Shown: one piece after another, positions 38,710 through 47,304 of the stretch | Position numbering within the stretch: position 1 is the stretch's first letter | Layout: each line of letters starts with the position of its first letter | Assembly: GCF_900088825.1 (NCBI RefSeq) | Contig: NZ_LT592170.1 | Location: 1-64,000 of the forward strand | Reading direction: 5' to 3' | Origin: Thiomonas delicata | GTDB taxonomy: Bacteria; Pseudomonadota; Gammaproteobacteria; Burkholderiales; Burkholderiaceae_C | DNA: 64,000 nt | Position numbers and translations under genes: made by a program | Notes under the pieces: model-generated | Told to the model about the DNA's origin: nothing | Databases searched by the model: none | The model's input: the letters and a program-made list of their open reading frames with translations, nothing else

Positions 38710-38934
38710 TCAGCTGCCGCAGCTGAACTTGGATTCGGGCACCCCAAGTTTTTTCAGGATCAGGCCGAGCGGGCAGAAATTGGTAAAGCCGAACTGCAAC
38801 AGGTTGGCGCCGACGAAAGCCGTGACCAACAAGAACCACTTGGACACGAAAATCGGGCTGCCTTCCAGGCCGAGGGCGAGCGAGAGAAGAATGAAGGTTC
38901 CGGCGAAAACGCGGATGTAACGTTCAACGGTCAT
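38710..38934 (-). CDS. DUF2892 inner-membrane protein
   Basis: A 74-residue membrane protein with a DUF2892 layout: TVERYIRVFAGTFILLSLAL, a second hydrophobic helix pair (WFLLVTAFVGANLLQFGF) and the conserved NFCPLGLILKKLGV end, followed by a terminal Ser-Cys-Gly-Ser. This domain is the membrane part of YgaP-type rhodaneses and often occurs with persulfide or sulfur-transfer proteins. The two Cys near the C-terminus could carry sulfur or metal. It is encoded between the RND pump and the CsoR-family regulator. Confidence 0.85.
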   Translation of the reverse strand: MTVERYIRVFAGTFILLSLALGLEGSPIFVSKWFLLVTAFVGANLLQFGFTNFCPLGLILKKLGVPESKFSCGS

Positions 38935-39033
38935 GACGAAGCTCCAGCAGGTCAGGGAAAAAACATGCGAAAAAGTAGTGCAAACTCACCCGTGTATCAA
39001 GAGAGTAAATGACAGGATGCAAAAACGCGGACT

Positions 39034-42000
39034 TCATGCTTGTTCCGCGGCAGCCGGTTTCACGCGAATCTGCCACACGTAATACAGCAGCGGAATCACG
39101 ATCAGGGTCAGGATGGTCGACAGCAAGGTGCCGAAGATCAGGGAGACCGCGAGGCCGCCGAACACCGGATCGGTGATCATGATGGCCGAGCCGAACATGA
39201 TGGCCAGCGCCGTGAGCAGAATGGGCCGCAGGCGCACCGCGCCGGCCTGCGCCACCGACTCTTGCAGGCTGTAGCCGCGGGCGCGGTATTCGAGAATGAA
39301 GTCGATCAGCAACAGCGAGTTGCGCACCACGATGCCGGCCAGGGCGATGACCCCGATCATGGACGTGGCGGTGAACGACTGGTGGGTCAGCCAGTGGCCG
39401 GGGAACACGCCGATGAGGGTGAGGGGAATCGCCCCCATCACGATCACCGGGAGCAGGAAGGACTTGTAGTACGCCACCAGCAGCAGGTAGATGAACACCA
39501 GCGCCACCATGAACGCCGAGCCGAGGTCCCGGAACACGTCCAGGGTCAGGCGCATCTCGCCGCCCCACAGGATCTGGTAGCCCTTCAGATCGGACGGCGG
39601 CGTGTCGGCGAACCCAAGGTTGCCGGTGGTGAAGGTCGTGCCATCGGCAAGCTTCTTGCCGTCCAGCATGCCGTTGAGCGACAGGGTGGCGTACACAGGA
39701 CTGGAGCGGACCATCTCGCCGCCCACATAGACCACCGGATGCTGGTCGCGGCTGTAAATGGGCTTGGCCAGGGTGGTCTTCTCCACCGTGGCGATGGCCG
39801 ACAGCGGCAGAACCTTGCCTTGCGCGTTTTGGATCGGCACGTCCAGCAGCTGCTGCGGGCTCTGCCGATCGGCGCGCGGGATGCGCAGGATGATGTCGAT
39901 CGGCTCCATGGCGTTGCCGTCGTGGATGGCGCCCACCTTCAGTCCGGACACGTCGTCGTGCAACAGCTGGATGACCTGCCCCGGCACGATGCCCGACATC
40001 GCGGCTTTCTGCCGGTCAATCTTGATGCGGTATTCGGCGGTCGTTGCCGTGACCGAGTCGTCCTGGTTCATCAGGCCGTAGACATGGTCGAAATCGCCCA
40101 GCACGTCCTTGGCCGATTTGCGCAACACGTCGTAGTTGGGGCCGTAGAGTTCGGCCATCACCTGGGCGCGCACCGGCGGCCCCGGCGGAGTCTCGAACAG
40201 CTTGATGGAGCTGCCGGGGAAGCGCGCGCGCACCGGGGCAAGCTGGTCGTAGAGCTTCTGCACGATCTCGTGCGAACTTTCCGAACGCGCGCTCTTGCCA
40301 ACGAGATTGACGCGGATCTGGGCGAAGTTGTCGCCCCGCTTGAGCATGTCGCCACGCACCAGCGAGGCGAAATCGATCGGCGCCGCCAGGCCGACGAAGG
40401 TCTGGTAGTCCAGCACATAAGGATTGGTCGCCAGCACGTCGCCCACGGCGCGCGCCACCTCGTCGGTGCGCTCCAGCGTAGACCCCGCCGGCGTATCCAC
40501 CTCGACCAAAAAGGTGTTGGTGTTGTCGTTCGGCAGCATCTTGAGCTCAACCCCCAAGGCCGACAACGGCCCGTTCATGCCGGAAGGCCGGATGAACTGC
40601 CAGGCCGGCATGAGCATGGCGCCGATGAGCAGCAGCGCCACCACCAGGAACATCACGTTGCGCCGGGTGCGGCTCCTCAGCAAGGGCTCGAAAAGCTTCA
40701 GATAGGCGCGGTGCAGCGCATCCTGCTCGCGCTGCCCCTCCTCCTCCAGGCTCTCGGTGCGCGCCAGGGCCTCGCGCGCCGCCTTCTTGCTCAACCACAC
40801 CCGCGCCGCCCAGGGCACGACGGTGTAGGCGAGCACCAGCGAGGCGATCATCGCCACCGGAACGTTGATCGGAATCGGGCGCATGAACGGCCCCATCATG
40901 CCGGTGACGAAAGCCATCGGCACGAAAGCCAGGATCACCGCCAGGGTGGCCATATTGGTGGGATTGCCGATCTCGTTGGTGGCCTGCACCACGGTCTGGT
41001 TAAAGTCCTTGGCCGGGCCATGGTGGAGATGGCGGTGGATGTTCTCGATCACGACGATGGCGCCGTCGACCAGCAGGCCCAGCGACAAGATGAGCGCGAA
41101 CAGGGTGATGCGGTTGATGGTCTGGCCGATGATGAGGTCGACCGTGAGCACGGCAAACAGCGTCAGCGGCACCGTGAGCGTGACGATGCCGGCCTCGCGC
41201 CAGCCGAGAAAAAACCACAGCAGCAGGGTCACGCTGATGATGGCGACGCCGAGGTGCTCCACCAGGGTGTTGACCGCCTCGTCGGCCTTGTGCCCGTCGT
41301 TGCGCGTCACCGTGACATGCACGCCCTGCGGCAGCGCGTAAGCCTTGATCGTGTCCAGCTTGGCCAGCACGTCGCGCACCACGACCACGGCGTTGGTGCC
41401 CGACTTCTTGGCGATGGCCAGGGTGACGGCGCTCATCTCCTGACCGTGCGGCCTGCCCTTCGCGGCGGCCCCCCAGGCGAAGTGCGAGAGTTGGTCCAAC
41501 TCGGCCGGGCCGTTCTCGACCCGGGCCACGTCCTTGAGGTAGACCGGCTTGCCGTTCGGCGCGCCGATCAGGATGTCGCCCACCTGCCGCGCATCGCCCA
41601 GAAAGCTGTCGATGCGCACCGGCGTGACGCGGTTGTCGTCGACCACGTTGCCGATGGGCGCCGCGGCGTTGCTGCCTTGCAGGATCTTGTCCACCTGCTC
41701 GAGGGAAATGCCCGCCGCGGCCAGCCTGGACGGCGAGATCCAGACGTTCACCGCGCGAGGCGCGCCGCCCACCACTTCGGTGAACGACACGCCGGGAACG
41801 TTGCGCAGATGGGCAAGCACCTTCTCGCCGACGTCGCGCAGCTGCATGCCGTCGAGGCTGGCCGAGGACAGCGTGACGGTCAGGATGGGGACGTCGTCGA
41901 CGTCGATGGGTTTGACCACGGGCTGCATCGCGCCGGGCGGGATGCGGTCCAGGTTTTGCATCAGCTGGTTGTACATCTTGACCAGGCTTTTCTCCTGATC

Positions 42001-42324
42001 CTGGCCCACCTTGAACTGCACCGTGACCACGCCGAAATCGTTGTTCGCGTAGCCGTAGGTGTGGTCGACCCCGGACATCGAGGCCATGATGGCCTCCAGC
42101 GGCTTGACCACCAGATTCTGGATTTCACGCGGATCGGCGCCCGGCTTGGCCACGATGATGTTGGCGGCCGGAACCACGATCTGCGGGTTGTATTCGCGCG
42201 GCGTCACCACGAGCGCCAGCACCCCGGCGAGGGTGAGCGCCACCATGATCAGCGCGGTGATCTTGGAGGTGATGAAGGCGCGCGCCAGCTTGCCCGCGCT
42301 GTTCATGGGGGCATGTTCAGCCAC
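39034..42324 (-). CDS. RND efflux pump inner-membrane subunit
   Basis: A 1096-residue RND transporter with twelve predicted helices and two large periplasmic loops. The proton-relay helix 4 reads LSLGLLVDGAIVVIENIHRH, so it has the first conserved Asp but Gly in place of the second, as in many heavy-metal-type (CzcA/CusA) pumps and unlike AcrB. The methionine pairs of Cu/Ag pumps are not obvious. GTG at 42324 overlaps the adaptor gene by 8 nt. The substrate is unknown; the linked regulator and DUF2892 protein hint at thiol, sulfur or metal stress. Confidence 0.93.
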   Translation of the reverse strand: MAEHAPMNSAGKLARAFITSKITALIMVALTLAGVLALVVTPREYNPQIVVPAANIIVAKPGADPREIQNLVVKPLEAIMASMSGVDHTYGYANNDFGVVTVQFKVGQDQEKSLVKMYNQLMQNLDRIPPGAMQPVVKPIDVDDVPILTVTLSSASLDGMQLRDVGEKVLAHLRNVPGVSFTEVVGGAPRAVNVWISPSRLAAAGISLEQVDKILQGSNAAAPIGNVVDDNRVTPVRIDSFLGDARQVGDILIGAPNGKPVYLKDVARVENGPAELDQLSHFAWGAAAKGRPHGQEMSAVTLAIAKKSGTNAVVVVRDVLAKLDTIKAYALPQGVHVTVTRNDGHKADEAVNTLVEHLGVAIISVTLLLWFFLGWREAGIVTLTVPLTLFAVLTVDLIIGQTINRITLFALILSLGLLVDGAIVVIENIHRHLHHGPAKDFNQTVVQATNEIGNPTNMATLAVILAFVPMAFVTGMMGPFMRPIPINVPVAMIASLVLAYTVVPWAARVWLSKKAAREALARTESLEEEGQREQDALHRAYLKLFEPLLRSRTRRNVMFLVVALLLIGAMLMPAWQFIRPSGMNGPLSALGVELKMLPNDNTNTFLVEVDTPAGSTLERTDEVARAVGDVLATNPYVLDYQTFVGLAAPIDFASLVRGDMLKRGDNFAQIRVNLVGKSARSESSHEIVQKLYDQLAPVRARFPGSSIKLFETPPGPPVRAQVMAELYGPNYDVLRKSAKDVLGDFDHVYGLMNQDDSVTATTAEYRIKIDRQKAAMSGIVPGQVIQLLHDDVSGLKVGAIHDGNAMEPIDIILRIPRADRQSPQQLLDVPIQNAQGKVLPLSAIATVEKTTLAKPIYSRDQHPVVYVGGEMVRSSPVYATLSLNGMLDGKKLADGTTFTTGNLGFADTPPSDLKGYQILWGGEMRLTLDVFRDLGSAFMVALVFIYLLLVAYYKSFLLPVIVMGAIPLTLIGVFPGHWLTHQSFTATSMIGVIALAGIVVRNSLLLIDFILEYRARGYSLQESVAQAGAVRLRPILLTALAIMFGSAIMITDPVFGGLAVSLIFGTLLSTILTLIVIPLLYYVWQIRVKPAAAEQA

Positions 42325-43420
42325 GGCTGCCTCCGCCGATTTTCACGCCGTTTTCCACTTCGGCCAGATTGCTGGTGACGATGGTGTCGCCGGCGTTCAA
42401 ACCGGCCTGCACGTCCACCATGCGGCCAACCTGCGCGCCCAGGCGCACCAGGCGGAAGTGGGCGATGCCGTCCTTGTCCACCACGAACACCCCGGTCATG
42501 CCGGCACGGTCGACCACCGCGCTTTGCGGCACGCGCAACTGCGGCGCGCTGCCCACGGCGAAGCCGACGCGCACGAAGCTGCCGCTGTCCACGCCGGCAT
42601 CGGCGGGAAGGTCGATCTTCACGGTGTGGGTGTGGCTCATCGGATCGGCCGCGGGCACGGCCTGGGCGATGGTGCCGGGGACGATCCTGTCACCCGCGTA
42701 CACCTGGACCTTGTCGCCGATCTTGATGCGATCGAACACATCGCCGGGAACCTGGGTCTGCACCTGCAGCTTGCCCTGGCCTTCGATCACCAGAACAGGC
42801 CGCCCGGGCGCCGCCAGATCGCCAGGGTTGGCCATCTTCTGCACCACCACACCGGCGATCGGCGAGGTGACCGAGGCATAGCGCATCTGCGCGCCCGCGG
42901 TGTCGTAGCCGGCTTGCGCCGCGGCCACCTGCGCCTGCGCGACCTTGTAGCGCAGCTGGACCTGATCCCACTGCTGGCGGGGGATGGCCTGCTCCCGGTA
43001 CAAGTTGCCGAAACGTTCGTAGTCGGCCTTGGCATTGGCCAGATTGGCCTGCGCCTGGGCCAAGCCCGACCGCGCCTGCGCCACCTGGCCCTGGATATCG
43101 GTGGGGTCGACCTCGAACAACAGCTCCCCGGCTTTGACCGTTTGCCCCTCGTGAACCTTGATGGCCCGTATATAGCCCATCAACCGCGAAGCCACCTGCA
43201 CCTGGTTGCTGGAGACGACCGTCCCGGTCAGCAAGGTCTGTCCCTGCTGCTCCTGGGTGGCGAGCTTGGTGGTTTGGGCGGCGACGTTGCGCGGCGCCAC
43301 GGCGCCGGATGTGGCGGCTTCGTCCTGGTGGCCACAGGCGGACAGCAGCGCGGCGGCCAGAACCAGCGCCACGGGCGTGCGTTTCAGACTTGGCAGGAAT
43401 CGGGTTTGAACGTCATTCAT
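42317..43420 (-). CDS. RND efflux periplasmic adaptor (membrane fusion lipoprotein)
   Basis: A 367-residue HlyD/AcrA-type adaptor. It has the lipobox LAAALLSACGHQ, a lipoyl-like domain (SRLMGYIRAIKVHEGQTVKA), a long helical hairpin (about 110-165), a second lipoyl half (SPIAGVVVQKMANPGDLAAP) and a beta-barrel (PGDVFDRIKIGDKVQVYAGD). It connects the inner-membrane pump with the TolC-like channel. It lies between those two genes in the same operon. Confidence 0.93.
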   Translation of the reverse strand: MNDVQTRFLPSLKRTPVALVLAAALLSACGHQDEAATSGAVAPRNVAAQTTKLATQEQQGQTLLTGTVVSSNQVQVASRLMGYIRAIKVHEGQTVKAGELLFEVDPTDIQGQVAQARSGLAQAQANLANAKADYERFGNLYREQAIPRQQWDQVQLRYKVAQAQVAAAQAGYDTAGAQMRYASVTSPIAGVVVQKMANPGDLAAPGRPVLVIEGQGKLQVQTQVPGDVFDRIKIGDKVQVYAGDRIVPGTIAQAVPAADPMSHTHTVKIDLPADAGVDSGSFVRVGFAVGSAPQLRVPQSAVVDRAGMTGVFVVDKDGIAHFRLVRLGAQVGRMVDVQAGLNAGDTIVTSNLAEVENGVKIGGGSRG

Positions 43421-43462
43421 GGTGTTCTCGACGTTGTGTTCGGTCGGATGGATGTTGTGCGA

Positions 43463-44917
43463 TCAGGGCTGCGCCGGCACGGATGCCGCGGATGCCGCCG
43501 CCATGGGCGGCTGGGCCGGGACCTGCTGCAAGCCGGTCAGGTCGAGCTGGCCCATCGCCAGACGCAGGGCGGCGCGCTGCATATTGATCTGGTTGCGCGC
43601 CAGCACCAGGTCGGCGCGCGCCTTGTCGAGCTGGGCCTGCGCGCCCTGCATCTCCACCAGGGTCCCCACGCCGTCGGCGTAGCGTTTGGTGACGATGCGC
43701 GCGGCCTCCTCGGCCTGCTGCACGGCAAGCTCGCGTGTCTTGAACTGGTTCTGTGCCGCCACCGCCTTGCGGTAGGCGTCCTGGATTTGCATGCCGAGCT
43801 GGTTCTCCGCCGACTGCAGCTTGGCCCGCAGTTCCATGCGCGCGGCCATGGCCTGGTCCACCCCCTGGCGCGCCACGCCGCCGTCGAACAGAGTCCAGGT
43901 GAGCTGCGCGCCGATGGTGTAGCTGTGCGCGCCGAATCCCAGCGTCGGATCATTGGTGTCGAAGCGGGCCAGGGCGCCCACTTGCGGATACAGGTCGGAT
44001 CGGGCCACCTCGACCTTGCCGCTGGCGGCCTGGATCTGGTGGCGCAGCGCGAGGATCTGCGGATTGTTCTCGAGCGCCTGCCCGATCCAGCCGTCAGGCT
44101 GGCCGGGCGGCATGTCGACCCGAACCTCGGGGCCGAGCTCGATCGGTTCGGCCAACGGCACGCCCAGCACCACGTGCAACGCATCCATCGCCTGCGCCCG
44201 CATGTCCGCCGCCTGCTGCTGCTGCAGCTTCACGTCTTCCAGATGCACCTGGGCCGAAAGCAGGTCGCTCTTGATCACCACGCCTTGCTTGTACAAGCTG
44301 TCCACCATCTTGACCTGGCTTTGCGCCGCGTCCAGCGCCTTGGCCGCCACGCCTTCGAAAGCCTGCGCGGTATACACGCCGTCATAGGCCTGCAGCGCTT
44401 GCGCGATGATCTGCTGGCGCGCGGCCTGGTCGCCCGATTGCGCGGCCAGCAGCATGGAACGCGCCTGCCGCATATACCCCTGCAGCTTGCCTCCGGTGTA
44501 CAGCGGCAACTGGGCCTCCAGCCGGGTGCTGAAGTTGTTCACCGCGCTGGGCTCGTTGAGGTTGTCGGGCGCGATGTTCAGGACGCCGGGCACGGCGGGG
44601 TTGAACTGCCCGGCGCCGAAATCGTTGAACGTGGCACCGCGTTGGGACAGCTTGATGCCGAAGACGTTGAGCGGATCGTTGGTGCGGGTTGCGCCCACGG
44701 TGGCGGTGATCTTGGGCAGGCGCGCGCCTTCGGCCTGGGCCACGCCGGCCTTGGCCTGCGCGATCTGCGCCTGGACCGCAAGCAGATCTGGATTTTGACG
44801 CAGCGCGATATCGACCGCCTGGCGAAAATCCAGCGTCATGGCCGATGCCGCACCTTGAAACACCACGGCCCAAGCCAGAAACCCGATACCGATCCGGCGC
44901 GTTGCGGAATCAGTCAT
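43463..44917 (-). CDS. TolC-family outer-membrane efflux protein
   Basis: A 484-residue outer-membrane factor. A signal peptide (IGIGFLAWAVVFQGAASA) is followed by two repeats of the OEP domain: LDFRQAVDIALRQNPDLLAV in the first half and GQALENNPQILALRHQIQAA in the second. The end has VEMQGAQAQLDKARADLVLA and a Pro/Ala tail. ATG at 44917. It is the first gene of the efflux operon; two operator-like palindromes lie about 143-178 nt upstream. Confidence 0.93.
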   Translation of the reverse strand: MTDSATRRIGIGFLAWAVVFQGAASAMTLDFRQAVDIALRQNPDLLAVQAQIAQAKAGVAQAEGARLPKITATVGATRTNDPLNVFGIKLSQRGATFNDFGAGQFNPAVPGVLNIAPDNLNEPSAVNNFSTRLEAQLPLYTGGKLQGYMRQARSMLLAAQSGDQAARQQIIAQALQAYDGVYTAQAFEGVAAKALDAAQSQVKMVDSLYKQGVVIKSDLLSAQVHLEDVKLQQQQAADMRAQAMDALHVVLGVPLAEPIELGPEVRVDMPPGQPDGWIGQALENNPQILALRHQIQAASGKVEVARSDLYPQVGALARFDTNDPTLGFGAHSYTIGAQLTWTLFDGGVARQGVDQAMAARMELRAKLQSAENQLGMQIQDAYRKAVAAQNQFKTRELAVQQAEEAARIVTKRYADGVGTLVEMQGAQAQLDKARADLVLARNQINMQRAALRLAMGQLDLTGLQQVPAQPPMAAASAASVPAQP

Positions 44918-45059
44918 GCTGAGAACCCCCTTCGAATCATGATGCGTTCCGGGGGCGGCAAAGCGCCATGCGCGTCCAGCATGACCCAACCCGCCTGCTC
45001 GACAACCAGCCGAAGCATAGGCCGAGTAGGTCAACACCCCCAGAAATGCACGCTATCAA

Positions 45060-45095
45060 ATACTGGTGCCAGTATATCAATACTGCATGGAGTAT
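45060..45095 (-). promoter_or_regulatory. Tandem TACT-N6-AGTA palindromes upstream of the efflux operon
   Basis: Two inverted repeats are separated by 4 bp. ATACTGGTGCCAGTAT at 45060-45075 is a perfect 16-bp palindrome. ATACTGCATGGAGTAT at 45080-45095 has perfect 5-bp arms. Their centres are 20 bp apart, about two helical turns, so two repressor oligomers could bind the same face. RcnR and FrmR operators have TACT...AGTA ends around a G/C core, and the last gene of this operon is a regulator of that family. A TTGATA resembling a -35 element lies between the arms. Confidence 0.7.
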
Positions 45096-45167
45096 GCGGG
45101 GGATGGGCAATACACGGTTACATGGAATGGACAATCGCGCGCCCGCCGGGCGACGGTGGCGACAGGC

Positions 45168-45722
45168 TCAGGATTGCGGGGCCGTGCCGACTGGCGGTCT
45201 GGCGCCCAGCGCCAGTTCCGCTTGCTTGAGTGCGCGGTCAACGAAGGCGCCGTAGAAATCCGGCTGTCCAGCGCCTTCCAGGCGCTCGGCCACCTCGCGT
45301 CCGCCCGGGCCGAGAAACAGCACCGTCGGCGCCAGCTTGACGCCGTAATGCCGGGCAAGGGCCTTGCCTGTGCTCGGCTTGCCGTCGAAGCCGAGCAAAC
45401 GGTCGCTCGAATCCATCTCGACCTGCCGCACCACATACCCATCCTTCACCAGCCATTGGTAGGTGCTCTTGCGCAGCCGCTCGCAATAGGTGCACCCCGG
45501 CAGGCTGAACATCACCACCACGGGCTGGTGCCTGGCGGCAGCCTGGGCCGCGGTGGACTGCAGGTCACGCGCCGGAGGAAGGTAGGTCTCGGCCTGCGCC
45601 AGCCCTGCCAGCCCCAGCCCCAGCGCCAACCCCGCAGCGACCCAAGCGCCCTGCAACACAGCGCGCAGGCGCAAGCCCTTTGCGGCGTGAAACGACGAAA
45701 ACAAGGACGGCAGGCGAAGCAT
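45168..45722 (-). CDS. Exported thioredoxin-like protein
   Basis: A 184-residue protein with a long signal sequence (VAAGLALGLGLAGLAQA) and a thioredoxin-fold domain. The redox motif is Cys-Thr-Tyr-Cys (MFSLPGCTYCERLRK), and the cis-Pro loop reads GVKLAPTVLFLGPGG. It resembles SoxW and DsbD-dependent periplasmic thioredoxins. Periplasmic disulfide reduction is the likely role. It sits upstream of the efflux operator on the same strand; whether it shares regulation is unknown. The start at 45722 was chosen as the first ATG giving a sensible signal peptide. Confidence 0.85.
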   Translation of the reverse strand: MLRLPSLFSSFHAAKGLRLRAVLQGAWVAAGLALGLGLAGLAQAETYLPPARDLQSTAAQAAARHQPVVVMFSLPGCTYCERLRKSTYQWLVKDGYVVRQVEMDSSDRLLGFDGKPSTGKALARHYGVKLAPTVLFLGPGGREVAERLEGAGQPDFYGAFVDRALKQAELALGARPPVGTAPQS

Positions 45723-45768
45723 GGCAGGACTCCCGGTGTGCATGAACGCATGCACGGATAATGCGCCC

Positions 45769-46350
45769 ATGCTAAATCCAGACCTTCATCCCCGGCGCCA
45801 GCGGGGATGGCCGCGCGCGGCGCTGCTCGTGCTGGCCGTTCCCCTGATCGCGGCCTGCTCCCCGGCGCTGAACTGGCGCGAAATCCGCCCCAAGGGCCTC
45901 GACATCCTGCTGAGTTTTCCCTGCAAGCCGCAGCAAATCACACAAGATGTGCGCCTGGCCGGCAACACGGTGAAGATGAGCATGACCGGCTGCACCGCCG
46001 ACGACATGACCTTCGCCCTGGCCCATGCGGACGTGAAGGACGCGAGCCGGGTCGGGGCGGCCTTGGCCGTGCTGCACCAGGCAGCAGTCCACAATGTCGG
46101 CGGCACCGTCACGCGCAGCCGAGCATCGGCGGTCGACCACACGGCAGGCGGTTTGCCCGACGCGCTCGATCTGGAGATTTCCGGCAAATCTCCCACGGGC
46201 AAGCCGCTGCGCGAGCGCGTCGTGCTGTTCGCCCAGGGCTCGCAGGTGTACCAGGCCACGGCCTTCGGCCACGCCAAGGATTACAAACCCGAAGCGGCCC
46301 AGACTTTTTCCGGATCGGTCCGGCTGTCGGGCCACGGCGCAGGAGATTGA
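45769..46350 (+). CDS. Predicted lipoprotein of unknown function
   Basis: A 193-residue protein with a basic N-terminus and lipobox AVPLIAACS, so it is probably a membrane-anchored lipoprotein. The mature part has two Cys (LLSFPCKPQQITQDV and MSMTGCTADDMTFALAH) that could form a disulfide, and a C-terminal half with strand-rich composition. No family function is recognised. It is divergent from the thioredoxin-like gene with 46 nt between starts, an arrangement that suggests shared control. Confidence 0.75.
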   Translation: MLNPDLHPRRQRGWPRAALLVLAVPLIAACSPALNWREIRPKGLDILLSFPCKPQQITQDVRLAGNTVKMSMTGCTADDMTFALAHADVKDASRVGAALAVLHQAAVHNVGGTVTRSRASAVDHTAGGLPDALDLEISGKSPTGKPLRERVVLFAQGSQVYQATAFGHAKDYKPEAAQTFSGSVRLSGHGAGD

Positions 46351-46432
46351 CTTTCCGCAATGCAGCATTGCGGCTAAACTTGTCGATCTGCAGCCAGGCC
46401 GCGCCTTCGGCGCGCCATCTCGAGTTGCCCCC

Positions 46433-46858
46433 ATGCCCGGCATCCTCATCATCGCCCACGCTCCCCTCGCCAGCGCCCTCCGGGACTGCGCGGAGCATGT
46501 CTACGCCGGCTGCCCAAGCCAGCTCGAAGCGCTGGACGTGCCCGCGGATGCCTCGCCCGAGAGCTTCCTGGCGCAGGCCCAGACGGCCCTGGCCCACGTC
46601 AGCGCCGACGGAACGGCTCTCGTGCTGGTGGACGCGGCCGGGGCCACGCCCTGCAACCTGGCACAGCGCCTGGCCCGCGCGCCTGCATCGGCCTGCGCCG
46701 TGCGCGTGGTTTCCGGCGTCAACCTGCCCATGCTGCTGCGCACCCTGTGCTACCAGAAGGAGCCGCTCGACGCCCTCACGGCCCGCGCCCTGGCAGGCGG
46801 CACGCGCGGCATCGCCGAACTCCACAACGACGAAGCACCCGATCCACCAACATGTTGA
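46433..46858 (+). CDS. PTS EIIA component, mannose type
   Basis: A 141-residue EIIA-Man-fold protein. The phosphoacceptor is His9 in GILIIAHAPLASAL; VLVDAAGATPCNLAQRLA and SGVNLPMLLRTLCY are the family GxTP and NLPML regions. It has no EIIB or EIIC partner nearby, so it is likely part of the regulatory PTS of betaproteobacteria, where EI, HPr and this EIIA transmit phosphorylation state without transporting sugar. It overlaps ptsH by 7 nt. Confidence 0.93.
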   Translation: MPGILIIAHAPLASALRDCAEHVYAGCPSQLEALDVPADASPESFLAQAQTALAHVSADGTALVLVDAAGATPCNLAQRLARAPASACAVRVVSGVNLPMLLRTLCYQKEPLDALTARALAGGTRGIAELHNDEAPDPPTC

Positions 46859-47121
46859 AACGCGAACTGCTCATCAGCAACAAACTGGGCCTGCATGCGC
46901 GCGCCTCCGCCAAGCTCACGAAGCTTGCCTCCGAATTCGTCAGCGACATCTGGCTGTCGCGAGGCTCGCGCCGCGTCAACGCCAAGAGCATCATGGGCGT
47001 GATGATGCTGGCCGCCGGCCCGGGCACCCGCATCGGGGTTGAAGCCGAGGGCGACGATGCAGAACAGGCGCTGGATCAGCTCGCCTTCCTGGTGGACAAC
47101 AAGTTCGGCGAAGGCGAATAG
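46852..47121 (+). CDS. ptsH: Phosphocarrier HPr
   Basis: An 89-residue HPr. It has the EI-dependent site His15 (SNKLGLHARASAKL) and the regulatory Ser46 (VNAKSIMGVMMLAAGPG), which HPr kinase phosphorylates in organisms that have it. The start ATG lies inside the end of the EIIA gene. The gap to the next gene is 183 nt, and EI is not next but about 3 kb downstream. Confidence 0.96.
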   Translation: MLKRELLISNKLGLHARASAKLTKLASEFVSDIWLSRGSRRVNAKSIMGVMMLAAGPGTRIGVEAEGDDAEQALDQLAFLVDNKFGEGE

Positions 47122-47304
47122 CGTTTCGGCCCGAACCCGCGCGGTCGCAGCCGAGCCGAGGGCGCGCCTCGCCATGCCGAGTTGCCGCCCCCATGACACG
47201 ATGCCGCCGGCGCAATATTCCGACACAATCGGGGCAAACACGCGCAAACTAGGCCGCGCATCATGCGCACATCCCCCTCGACGGGGCCCCACGGAGATCC
47301 GATC

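Noticed and set aside
39040-42378. A 1112-residue open frame on the plus strand opposite the RND pump gene
   Set aside because: High-GC antisense shadow; its composition is Arg/His/Gly/Asp-rich with no domain, and the opposite strand encodes a clear RND transporter.
42059-45229. A 1056-residue plus-strand open frame over the adaptor and TolC-like genes
   Set aside because: Antisense shadow of two well-recognised efflux genes; no conserved domain.
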